Below, in pieces: positions 25,510 to 33,513 of a DNA stretch of 56,011 bases. Under the pieces are notes generated by a model. The model ran no database searches and had not been told where the DNA came from. It was given only the letters and a program-made list of their open reading frames with translations. The position numbers and the translations under genes were made by a program. This DNA comes from Sulfurimonas sp. (lineage in GTDB: Bacteria > Campylobacterota > Campylobacteria > Campylobacterales > Sulfurimonadaceae): assembly GCA_021648285.1 (NCBI GenBank), contig JAKITC010000010.1, positions 1 to 56,011 of the forward strand. The letters run 5' to 3'. Numbering within the stretch: the stretch's first letter is position 1; every line of letters begins with the position of its first letter.

Positions 25510-26520
25510 ATGAAAGATGAAATTTTATCACGAATACAAAAAAAGTTTCCTTTAGTAGCAAAACCATTTAGGGTGATTGCAGATGAGTTAAATATGAGCG
25601 AAAATGAAGTTCTTGAAATCTTACAAGAGCAGAAAAAAGCCAATATTATTCGTCAAACATCGGCTATATTTGATACAAAAAGATTGGGCTATATATCTTC
25701 ATTAGTGGCATTTAAAATCGCAGAAGACAAGATCAGTGATGCTGTTAAAATTATTAACTCTCATCCTGGAATATCACATAACTATGAAAGAAATCATGAT
25801 TTTAATATCTGGTTTACACTTGCCGTTTCACCTGATAGTAAATTTGGTCTAGAGAAAACTTTAGAAATTTTAGCAGAGGCTACGGACGCAGAAGACTATA
25901 TTATGCTTCCGACTCTAAAACTTTTCAAAATCAATGTTAAACTAAACACAACTGGAAAAGATGAGAAAAAAGAGAAGGTTAAAAAAGTTGTTCATACAGA
26001 TATTGAAATGACTCCTCTTCATCATGCTGTTGTTAGAAGAGCTCAGTATGATATACCTATGATAAGTGAGCCATTCAAAGATATTATTGATGAATTAGAG
26101 ATTGATTATAACAAATTTTTCTCTATCTTGCAAGAGCTTCAAGAAGCTGGTGTTATGAGAAGATTTGCTTCTATTTTAAACCATAGAAAAGCAGGTTTTT
26201 CTGCAAATGCCATGGTTGTTTGGGATGTTGATGAGGGTGAAAAAGGTGAAGAGATTGGAGCAAACGCTGCTGCATTTTCTGCTGTTAGTCACTGTTATCT
26301 TCGTCCAAAATATGAGAATTGGCCATTTAACCTCTTTACAATGGTTCATGGTAAAACAACCGAAGAGACAAATGGAATTATTGCAGAGATGGCAAAAGAG
26401 ATTGACTCAAAAAATCATATGCCTCTTTATAGTTCAAGAGAGTTTAAGAAGGTGCGCATTGAGTACTTTACACCAGCTTTTGAAGCATGGGAAGAAAAAT
26501 ATAGTGAACAAGGAGCTTAA
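25510..26520 (+). CDS. nirDL: Siroheme decarboxylase, fused NirD/NirL-type (AhbA/AhbB)
   Basis: 336 residues made of two Lrp/AsnC-like halves. Residues 1-150 resemble the first subunit (HTH, then SHNYERNHDFNIWFTLA); residues 165-330 resemble the second (HTH, then SHCYLRPKYENWPFNLFTMVHG). These two segments are the diagnostic active-site motifs of NirD/L/G/H and AhbA/B. The enzyme removes two carboxyl groups from siroheme, giving 12,18-didecarboxysiroheme for NirJ. The fusion replaces separate subunits. It lies behind a perfect FNR-type promoter and next to the siroheme synthase gene. It is not a transcription factor despite the fold. Confidence 0.93.
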   Translation: MKDEILSRIQKKFPLVAKPFRVIADELNMSENEVLEILQEQKKANIIRQTSAIFDTKRLGYISSLVAFKIAEDKISDAVKIINSHPGISHNYERNHDFNIWFTLAVSPDSKFGLEKTLEILAEATDAEDYIMLPTLKLFKINVKLNTTGKDEKKEKVKKVVHTDIEMTPLHHAVVRRAQYDIPMISEPFKDIIDELEIDYNKFFSILQELQEAGVMRRFASILNHRKAGFSANAMVVWDVDEGEKGEEIGANAAAFSAVSHCYLRPKYENWPFNLFTMVHGKTTEETNGIIAEMAKEIDSKNHMPLYSSREFKKVRIEYFTPAFEAWEEKYSEQGA

Positions 26521-26952
26521 ATGGAACTTTTTATAGAATTAGAGCTAGCATATATTGTAATAGGAATTTTTATACTTAGTATAACTGCTTTTGTTACTAC
26601 AAGGGATTTTGTGCCAAAGGGTGCATTTAAAAAAGGAATGCTTTTTGTAGGTTCTTTTGTTGCAATTATGATAAGTGCTCACTACTATGTTACAACTTCT
26701 AGAATGGCGGAGGTTGAGGGGCTTTTTAATAAAGGTGAAACCATAATTTGTGAAAACAAGATGCGTCGTACTATTTCAAAATCAGTTTTGCTATCCCGGG
26801 AATTAGGCTGGACAACAGAAGACCATCTATTTAAAAATGATGATTATGAGAGAGATTTTCACACTGCAAGGTGTGTTAGATGGATTGGTAGTGAGCCTCA
26901 GATAGAAATTGAAAAAAATGACAGATTTAAGCTTAAAAAAGAACAAAAATAG
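26521..26952 (+). CDS. 2-TM hypothetical protein after nirDL
   Basis: 143 residues, with membrane helices at about 8-26 and 39-57 and a C-terminal soluble domain carrying two cysteines (ICENKMRR, TARCVRWIGS). It starts directly after the nirDL stop, AAGGAGC being the ribosome site inside the nirDL end. I do not recognise the family. Membership in the nirDL transcript suggests a denitrification-related role. Confidence 0.75.
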   Translation: MELFIELELAYIVIGIFILSITAFVTTRDFVPKGAFKKGMLFVGSFVAIMISAHYYVTTSRMAEVEGLFNKGETIICENKMRRTISKSVLLSRELGWTTEDHLFKNDDYERDFHTARCVRWIGSEPQIEIEKNDRFKLKKEQK

Positions 26953-27120
26953 ATGATAGTAACTCTTAAACGCTATTCAATGGCACTTTTTTTACTATTT
27001 GCTGTTTTTGGTCTAATGATACTTGGTACAATGGGTGTTAAAAGCTTCAGTGATAAAATGGTTAAAGATGCACATATAGAGGATAATATTAAACCTAGAG
27101 GGGAGAACTTAATCAAATGA
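26953..27120 (+). CDS. 55-residue single-TM protein
   Basis: ATG at 26953, straight after the previous stop, to the TGA at 27118-27120, which overlaps the next start (ATGA). The product MIVTLKRYSMALFLLFAVFG... has one membrane helix (about 9-29) and a charged tail. Tight packing between two co-directional genes and sensible composition support it. Function unknown. Confidence 0.65.
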   Translation: MIVTLKRYSMALFLLFAVFGLMILGTMGVKSFSDKMVKDAHIEDNIKPRGENLIK

Positions 27121-27410
27121 CTTTGCCAATAATAATTGGAGCAGGAGTATTGCTTAGTATAGCTTTTCACTTTGTCGGCGTATACGCAGGTGCAAAAAAA
27201 ACTGTTTGGATTATGCTGATTTTTGTATGGGCAGTAGTAATCGGTACAGCGATAAATGAGATTAAACCGGCGGGATATCAAGATATAAAGAAGATGAAAG
27301 GTCAGTTCAGTGATACTGACAAACTAATAGAAGAGGCAATGCCTGAAGTTTCACTATATGAGCTTCTAGTAATTAAAAAAAGTTATCAAATAAACAACCT
27401 TAAAAAGTAA
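27117..27410 (+). CDS. 2-TM hypothetical protein
   Basis: 97 residues, two membrane helices (about 2-21 and 30-47) and a soluble tail ending NNLKK. AGGGGAGAAC precedes the ATG. It overlaps the 55-residue gene by four bases and is one base from the epimerase-like gene, so all sit in one operon led by nirDL. No family recognised. Confidence 0.7.
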   Translation: MTLPIIIGAGVLLSIAFHFVGVYAGAKKTVWIMLIFVWAVVIGTAINEIKPAGYQDIKKMKGQFSDTDKLIEEAMPEVSLYELLVIKKSYQINNLKK

Positions 27411-27411
27411 G

Positions 27412-28101
27412 ATGTTAAAAAAGATTGGAATTATTGGATATGGCTGGTTGGGTAAACCTCTTGCAGATGAACTTTCAAATAGTTTTTCTGTAGAGTGTTT
27501 TTCTCGTGAGACAATTACAAATGACGCTTCTTTTTGGCAAAATGACACCATTGTTATTGCTATAAACACTAAAGATAACTATCTGCAAACACTTCAAAAA
27601 ATCGCACGATTAACTAAACCTACATGTAACATAATCTTAATGAGTTCAACTTCTGTTTACAGAGAGTTTGATGAAGAGATAGATGAAGGTGCAGAGATAA
27701 CAAAAGTGGCTCTGCAAAAAGAGGCAGAGGATTTGATTACAAGTCTAAAAACCAATGTCCTGATTCTTCGTCTTGGCGGTTTAATGGGTGACGATAGAAT
27801 CTCTGGCAAATGGAAAAATATCTCTACATTCAGTGATGGACCTGTTAATTACATTCACAAGCAAGACGTTATAAATATTACAAAAAAGATGATAGAAAAC
27901 AGTGTGACAAAAGGTGTTTACAACTTAGTTGCACCAGAACATCCACTGCGTTCAGAAGTCCATAAAAAAAACTCCAAAGATTTTGGGCTTACGCTTGGAA
28001 CTTTCGATGGTATAACCAGGAGAATAGTCTTATCAGAGGCGTTAGTTAAGAAGTTGAATTACAGCTTTGTATATCCAAATCCACTTGACATGTGGAAGTA
28101 G
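27412..28101 (+). CDS. NAD(P)-binding epimerase-like protein (YeeZ type)
   Basis: 229 residues. The N-terminal GIIGYGWLGKPLA is a nucleotide-binding glycine motif; IILMSSTSVYREF resembles the extended-SDR catalytic strand, but the usual YxxxK is not evident. This matches the YeeZ-like group of sugar-epimerase-related proteins whose role is unclear. It is the last gene of the nirDL transcript. Confidence 0.8.
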   Translation: MLKKIGIIGYGWLGKPLADELSNSFSVECFSRETITNDASFWQNDTIVIAINTKDNYLQTLQKIARLTKPTCNIILMSSTSVYREFDEEIDEGAEITKVALQKEAEDLITSLKTNVLILRLGGLMGDDRISGKWKNISTFSDGPVNYIHKQDVINITKKMIENSVTKGVYNLVAPEHPLRSEVHKKNSKDFGLTLGTFDGITRRIVLSEALVKKLNYSFVYPNPLDMWK

Positions 28102-28106
28102 TAAGG

Positions 28107-28241
28107 TTAATTACTTCTTGCCAATGCAACGAAATCAATCTCCTCCCTTTTTTCATCAACAGCTTTTTTATCATCTTCATAGTTTCCTGTAGTAAAAACA
28201 ATACCATCTAACAAGCCTCTATTTTTTAATCTTATAACGAA
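28107..28241 (-). pseudogene. Possible restriction-endonuclease-like C-terminal remnant
   Basis: An open stretch of 44 codons ends at 28107 and begins after a stop at 28242-28244, with no start codon. It contains GLLDGIVFTTGNYEDD and DFVALARSN, loosely like the C-terminal part of an Mrr-type endonuclease domain. It lies in the promoter region of mtnK. The assignment is weak. Confidence 0.25.
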
Positions 28242-28287
28242 TTATGCTACAATTTTTGCAATAAAGATTTAGGAATGGAATGCAGAT

Positions 28288-29520
28288 ATGGAATATAAGC
28301 AATTAGACAAAATCACAGTTATCGATTACCTTAAAAATATAACAAAAGTTATGGATTTTTTTGCCACAGATAAAATAGAAGCGGAAGAGATTGGTGATGG
28401 AAATTTAAACTTTGTATATATCGTTAAATCACAAGAGGATCCGTCTAAGGTTCTAATAGTAAAACAGGCTGTTCCATATCTTAGGTGTGTTGGAGAAGAG
28501 TTTCCCCTGTCTCGTGAGAGAATGACATACGAGATTAGAGCTTTGAAAAAATTTTACAGTATTTTTCCAAGATTTATACCTAATATTTATCACGATAGTG
28601 AAGATATGAGTTTAGTTGTTATGGAGTTCTTGGATAATCATCTGATTATGAGAAAAGGTTTGATGGAAAGTGTAAAGTATACGAGCTTTTCTGAGCATAT
28701 ATCAACCTACATGTCGGCTATGCTTTTTTATACATCTTCACTTGCTCTTAGTAGCTCTGAGAAAAGAGAGTTGATAGATAAGTTTAATGGTAATACCGAG
28801 CTTTGTAAACTGACAGAAGATTTAGTTTTTAGTTTTGCGTTTATGGAACATGAAACAAATGATAATGAAAATGTAAAAGACAACCCTCTAGCAGATAAAC
28901 TTTTTACAGACACGGAATTTAAAGAGAAAGTCTTAGGGTTAAAATATAAGTTTATGGCACAGAGTGATGCGTTGCTTCACGGTGACTTGCATACCGGTTC
29001 AATTATGATAAATGAAGATGAAACTTATGTAATTGACCCTGAGTTTGCATTTGTCGGTCCATTTGGTTTTGATATAGGCGCACTACTCGCAAACTTGGTT
29101 AATAATTATATTTATCACTCTATAGTCACCAAAGATGAAGAGTTTAGAGAGTGGCTCCTAAAGACTATCAAAGAGGTTTTAGATAAATTCGGTGAAAAGT
29201 TTTTAAAATTCTGGAGCGAACATAAAAATTCTGCACTTCTAGTGGATGATTATTTGGATGATAAAACGTTGGAGAACTATAAAAAGAAATTTGTAAAAAA
29301 TATTTTAAGAGATAGTGTCGGCTTTGCCGGATGTAAAATGGCGAGAAGAGTTTTTGGGGTTGCAGGAGTTGAAGAAATTCGCGGGATTAAAGATACAACT
29401 CTTAGATATGAAGCTGAATCCCTTGCGCTTCGCATTGCTAGAAAATTTGTGATAAAATATGAGAACATTGATAGCGTTAACGAAATAATTGAAATAATAA
29501 AGGCAGAAAGTGCAAGGTAA
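28288..29520 (+). CDS. mtnK: 5-methylthioribose kinase
   Basis: 410 residues, protein-kinase-like fold of the APH/MtnK group. Seen are GDGNLNFVYIV near residue 37 (glycine-rich loop), the catalytic LLHGDLHTGSIMIN (about 230-243), and the metal-binding VIDPEFAFVGPFGFDIG. It phosphorylates 5-methylthioribose (or 5-deoxyribose-type sugars) at C1 using ATP. Length is standard. Its end overlaps mtnA by 11 bases, indicating coupled translation. Confidence 0.95.
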   Translation: MEYKQLDKITVIDYLKNITKVMDFFATDKIEAEEIGDGNLNFVYIVKSQEDPSKVLIVKQAVPYLRCVGEEFPLSRERMTYEIRALKKFYSIFPRFIPNIYHDSEDMSLVVMEFLDNHLIMRKGLMESVKYTSFSEHISTYMSAMLFYTSSLALSSSEKRELIDKFNGNTELCKLTEDLVFSFAFMEHETNDNENVKDNPLADKLFTDTEFKEKVLGLKYKFMAQSDALLHGDLHTGSIMINEDETYVIDPEFAFVGPFGFDIGALLANLVNNYIYHSIVTKDEEFREWLLKTIKEVLDKFGEKFLKFWSEHKNSALLVDDYLDDKTLENYKKKFVKNILRDSVGFAGCKMARRVFGVAGVEEIRGIKDTTLRYEAESLALRIARKFVIKYENIDSVNEIIEIIKAESAR

Positions 29521-30583
29521 ATACAGGGCTTTATGGCTGAATGATGATAATTTTTTAGAAGTAATAGACCAGACAAAACTTCCATTTGAATATGAGACAA
29601 AAGTCTTAAAAACAACAGATGAAGTCGTAGAGGCTATAAAAGATATGACAGTTCGCGGCGCGGGAGTTATTGGGAGTGTTGCCGCTTTTGGAATTTACAC
29701 AGCATCTATGGAAGTAGATGGAGGCTATGAAAAACTCAAAGAAAAAGCTTCACATATAAGAGAATCCCGACCAACTGCGGTAAACCTTATGTGGGCAGTT
29801 GACAAGATGATGGAACTTTTAAAAGACTCAACTGACTTAGTTGGTGACTCAAAAGCATATGCAATAAAACTTAATGATGAAGAGGCTCTTGAGAGTCAAA
29901 AAATCGCAAGATTCGGCTGTGATATAATCGAAGATATACTAAAGCAGAAAAATAAAACTAAGATAAATATCTTAACTCACTGTAACGCGGGATGGTTAGC
30001 AGTTATAGATGAGGGAACAGCTTTGGCTCCAATCTATGAAGCACAAAAAAGAGGAATAGATGTACATGTATGGGTTGATGAGACACGACCTAGAAATCAG
30101 GGAGCAAGTCTTACTGCCTGGGAACTTACTCAAAGTGGAATTAATCATACAATCATAGCTGACAACACTGGTGGACACTTGATGCAAAACGGCATGGTTG
30201 ATATGGTAATAACCGGCGCAGATAGGATAAGTGCAAACGGTGATGTGGCAAACAAGATAGGTACTTATCTAAAGGCATTAGCGGCAGAGGACAATGGTGT
30301 TCCATTTTATGTAGCTATTCCTGCATCGACTTTTGATTTTGATATAAGAGACGGAGTGAAAGAAATCCCGATTGAGCTTAGAAGTGAAGATGAGGTAAAA
30401 TATATGCGTGGAGTCGACAGTGACGGGGTCGTACGAGAAGTCCTTGTTACACCAAAAGACTCACCTGCTATAAACTACGGTTTTGATGTTACTCCTGCAA
30501 GACTCATTACAGGGTTAATAACTAACAAAGGAGTTTGCGAGGCAGATTTTGATAAGATAAGAGAAAAATTTAACAATCACTGA
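29510..30583 (+). CDS. mtnA: 5-methylthioribose-1-phosphate isomerase
   Basis: 357 residues from a GTG that overlaps mtnK. Catalytic residues are visible: the Cys in LTHCNAGWLA (about 158) and the Asp in ITGADRISANGDVANKIGT (about 240), with DMTVRGAGVIGSVAAFG near the N terminus. It converts methylthioribose-1-phosphate to methylthioribulose-1-phosphate. The eIF2B-like relatives lack these residues. The next intact gene is the aldolase fusion, which would use its product. Confidence 0.96.
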   Translation: MQGKYRALWLNDDNFLEVIDQTKLPFEYETKVLKTTDEVVEAIKDMTVRGAGVIGSVAAFGIYTASMEVDGGYEKLKEKASHIRESRPTAVNLMWAVDKMMELLKDSTDLVGDSKAYAIKLNDEEALESQKIARFGCDIIEDILKQKNKTKINILTHCNAGWLAVIDEGTALAPIYEAQKRGIDVHVWVDETRPRNQGASLTAWELTQSGINHTIIADNTGGHLMQNGMVDMVITGADRISANGDVANKIGTYLKALAAEDNGVPFYVAIPASTFDFDIRDGVKEIPIELRSEDEVKYMRGVDSDGVVREVLVTPKDSPAINYGFDVTPARLITGLITNKGVCEADFDKIREKFNNH

Positions 30584-30601
30584 ATTTGAGGGACAATAAT
30601 T

Positions 30602-30870
30602 ATGGATGAACACTTATTGACAGAGATACAAATAAAAAATGTTAAAACAAAAAAATTATATATGAGTGTTTAGGTGGTATCGGAAAACTAGAAGAAAGAT
30701 TACAAGCATTAACTCATAGAATTATTAAAGGTGAAGTAAATAATATTGGTATTATATTTGATGCTGATGGAGCAGGTATTGAGAAAAGAACTAAGCAAAT
30801 AAAAGAAAAAATAGACTTAGTTATGAAAGACCTTCCAGATGATAAAAAACTAAAACAAAAAGATTTTTGA
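30602..30870 (+). pseudogene. Frameshifted TOPRIM-like (DUF3226-type) remnant
   Basis: An ATG frame at 30602 gives MDEHLLTEIQIKNVK and stops at 30673; another frame continues as YECLGGIGKLEERL, then IGIIFDADGAG and a charged C terminus, stopping at 30868-30870. The GG..L and F-DAD pattern is like DUF3226/TOPRIM proteins found near defence genes. A frameshift near 30650-30660 and missing residues make it inactive. It sits between mtnA and the aldolase fusion. Confidence 0.4.
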
Positions 30871-30894
30871 AGAAACTAGGAGAAAAATAAAGAA

Positions 30895-32856
30895 ATGACA
30901 AGTTTATACAATGATAAAGAAGCAACAAATTACAAGACAGACTTAGACTTGAGAGTTTATACCTCTAGATTACTTGGACGTGACTCATCTTTAGTTTTAC
31001 ACGGTGGTGGAAATACCTCTGTAAAATCGACGGCTACAAACCTTTTTGGAGAGACTGAAGATATTTTATATGTAAAAGGTAGCGGTTGGGATTTGGCTAC
31101 TATTGAAGCAGAGGGTTTTGCTCCTGTAAAGATGGATATGCTTCTTAAAATGGCAGAACTTAAAGAACTTAATGACCCGGATATGGTTAAATATCAAAGA
31201 CTTGCGATGACAAACCCCTCTGCTCCAAATCCATCTGTTGAAGCTATCTTGCATGCGATTATCCCATTTAAATTTGTTGACCATACTCATACTGACGCAG
31301 TTGTAACTATTACAAATACTGATGGCGGTGAAGATAAAATAAAAGAGCTTTACGGAGATAAGATTCTGATTATTCCTTATATCATGCCGGGCTTTGTTCT
31401 TGCTAAACTTATTTACGACATGACAAGAGATGTAGAGTGGAGTAAACTTGAAGGTATGGTTCTTATGAATCACGGTCTTTTTACTTTTAATGACGACGCA
31501 CAAAAATCTTATGAAAAGACAATTGAATTGGTTGATAAGGCTGAGAAATATTTAGCTGATAAGGGAGCAATTCTAAATGTAGAAGAACAAACTTCACATG
31601 TCAATTTACTCGAATTAGCACAAATAAGACGTGAAATTTCAACTCTAAAAGGTCATGCAACAATTAGTATTTTAAATGACTCAAATGAGGCTATAAACTT
31701 CTCAAAACAAAACATCCAACAAATCGCAACACAAGGTCCACTTACACCTGACCATGTTATCAGAACAAAAAGAATTCCTGCTATTTTAGGTGAAGACTTT
31801 AAGTCAGATTTAGCGTCTTATATAGTTGATTATGAACAATATTTTTTAAATAATAAAACGAACGAAACTCTTTTAAATCCAGCTCCAAATTTTGCAATTT
31901 TAAAAAATAATGGAACTTTATCTTTTGGTAAAAATGCTAAAGAGGCAAATATCATTAAAGATATAAATGAGCATACTTTTGAAGCAATTTTAAAAGCTGA
32001 AAAACTAGGTGGATATAAAGCTCTAAGTGCTGCAAATATTTTTGAAGTTGAGTATTGGTCGCTAGAACAGGCGAAATTAAAAAAGGCTGGAAGTACTCCT
32101 GAGTTTAATGGAAAAGTGGCACTTGTAACTGGCGGAGCTAGTGGAATTGGTTTAGCAATTGCAAAGATGTTACAAACCAAAGGCTGTGCAGTAGTAGTTT
32201 TAGATGTAAACCCTGAGGTTGAAAATATTTTTAATAAAGCTGATATGATTGGAGTTACATGTGACTTAACATCAAGTGATGATATTAAAGATGCTGTGAG
32301 CATCACAGTTAAAAACTTTGGTGGAATCGATATAGTTGTGAGCAATGCTGGTATATTTACACCTAGTGAAAATCTTGATGTGTTAAGTGATGAGAATTGG
32401 GAAAAAAGTATGAATATAAATCTTACAGCACACCAAAAACTTATCCGTGAAACTGCTCCATTCTTAAAATTAGGAATTGACCCTGCCATAGTTATGGTTG
32501 CTTCTAAAAACTTTCCAGCTCCTGGTAAGGGTGCGGCAGCTTACTCAGTTGCAAAAGCTGGACAAACTCAACTAGCACGTATCGCAGCTCTTGAACTTGG
32601 TGAGTTTGGAGTTAGAGTAAATACTCTACATCCACATGCCGTGTTTGATACAGCGATTTGGACTGATGAAGTACTGAAAAATCGTGCAAAGGCTTATGGA
32701 ATGAGTGTACAAGAGTACAAAACAAACAATGTACTAAAAACAGAAATATGCTCAGAAGATGTAGCAGAACTGGTATGTGCAATGGCAGGGAAACCATTTG
32801 CTAAAACAACCGGTTCACAAGTCGCAATAGACGGAGGAAGCGATAGAATAATTTAA
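30895..32856 (+). CDS. Bifunctional class II aldolase / short-chain dehydrogenase
   Basis: 653 residues. The N-terminal part (about 20-390) is a class II aldolase/adducin domain with LVLHGGGNTSVK, metal ligands in DHTHTDA and NHGLFTF. The C-terminal part (about 400-653) is an SDR: TGGASGIG, SNAG, and YSVAKAG. It resembles the RhaD-like fused proteins of other bacteria. After mtnK and mtnA it most likely cleaves methylthioribulose- or deoxyribulose-1-phosphate to DHAP plus an aldehyde, the SDR half then reducing or oxidising the aldehyde (DHAP shunt). AAACTAGGAGAAAAAT is the upstream ribosome region. Substrate is inference from neighbours. Confidence 0.88.
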   Translation: MTSLYNDKEATNYKTDLDLRVYTSRLLGRDSSLVLHGGGNTSVKSTATNLFGETEDILYVKGSGWDLATIEAEGFAPVKMDMLLKMAELKELNDPDMVKYQRLAMTNPSAPNPSVEAILHAIIPFKFVDHTHTDAVVTITNTDGGEDKIKELYGDKILIIPYIMPGFVLAKLIYDMTRDVEWSKLEGMVLMNHGLFTFNDDAQKSYEKTIELVDKAEKYLADKGAILNVEEQTSHVNLLELAQIRREISTLKGHATISILNDSNEAINFSKQNIQQIATQGPLTPDHVIRTKRIPAILGEDFKSDLASYIVDYEQYFLNNKTNETLLNPAPNFAILKNNGTLSFGKNAKEANIIKDINEHTFEAILKAEKLGGYKALSAANIFEVEYWSLEQAKLKKAGSTPEFNGKVALVTGGASGIGLAIAKMLQTKGCAVVVLDVNPEVENIFNKADMIGVTCDLTSSDDIKDAVSITVKNFGGIDIVVSNAGIFTPSENLDVLSDENWEKSMNINLTAHQKLIRETAPFLKLGIDPAIVMVASKNFPAPGKGAAAYSVAKAGQTQLARIAALELGEFGVRVNTLHPHAVFDTAIWTDEVLKNRAKAYGMSVQEYKTNNVLKTEICSEDVAELVCAMAGKPFAKTTGSQVAIDGGSDRII

Positions 32857-32858
32857 AT

Positions 32859-33302
32859 TTATTTTAGATATTCCATACGTGTAATATTTTCCGGCATCTT
32901 ATCAAGAGCGAAGTTCTTTTGAGCCCCTATATAGCTAGGGTATTTATAATCTTTGGAAGTCATTAGTGTATAAAGCTCCTGCAGATGTCCATTCTCTATT
33001 GTTCCGTATTTTATCTCCATCTCTTTAGCTATGCGAAGAAAAAATGTAAGTAGAACTGCTTGGGTTTTCTCACCAACGCTATCACTATGTATGACACTTT
33101 CAAACTCTTGTTTCATTGTTAGAAGATTGTACTCACATTGCTGGTCAAGTTTATCTGCGTCCCCAGTTCCAAAATATTTTAAAATCTTTACAAGCAGTTC
33201 AAGAAACATAAGATTTGTTTTGTCGATAGCAACATTGTTTTTACAAAGTTTATCCGCGTATATCAAGATGTCAGGTTGTAGTTCTTTAAAATAAGGTGTC
33301 AT
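32859..33302 (-). CDS. Hypothetical helical protein
   Basis: 147 residues, mostly helical, with no membrane segment or signal peptide. I see no known motif (start MTPYFKELQPDILIYADKL). It ends three bases from the aldolase gene, convergent. Codon use is like its neighbours. Confidence 0.7.
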   Translation of the reverse strand: MTPYFKELQPDILIYADKLCKNNVAIDKTNLMFLELLVKILKYFGTGDADKLDQQCEYNLLTMKQEFESVIHSDSVGEKTQAVLLTFFLRIAKEMEIKYGTIENGHLQELYTLMTSKDYKYPSYIGAQKNFALDKMPENITRMEYLK

Positions 33303-33495
33303 GTATGCCCCTTGTATAAAATATGGTTTGAAAGTTGATTGTACTTTCTAAAAATGAAATTATACCACACCTTTTTTTACTAAAAACTACTGCACCTGCT
33401 TAATTATAAGCTTGTTCTTATCAATAATAAATATATTATAATAATTTATAAAGATATGTGGAAATAAATGTTACAATGTGTGAATAAAAATATTA

Positions 33496-33509
33496 GGGAG
33501 GGGGAGGGG
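33496..33509 (+). promoter_or_regulatory. Unusually G-rich ribosome-binding region
   Basis: GGGAGGGGGAGGGG directly before the TTG start of the diguanylate cyclase. It offers very strong pairing to 16S rRNA and could also form G-tetrad structure; length changes in the G5 tract could alter expression. Confidence 0.4.
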
Positions 33510-33513
33510 TTAA

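Noticed and set aside
25510..26520. Lrp/AsnC transcriptional regulator
   Set aside because: The two-half layout, the HYERNHDFNIWF-like and CYLRPKYENWPFNLF motifs and the siroheme neighbour show it is a siroheme decarboxylase.
31830..32489. 219-codon minus-strand frame within the aldolase/SDR gene
   Set aside because: It lies opposite conserved SDR motifs and its Ser/Phe-rich composition is that of an antisense shadow.
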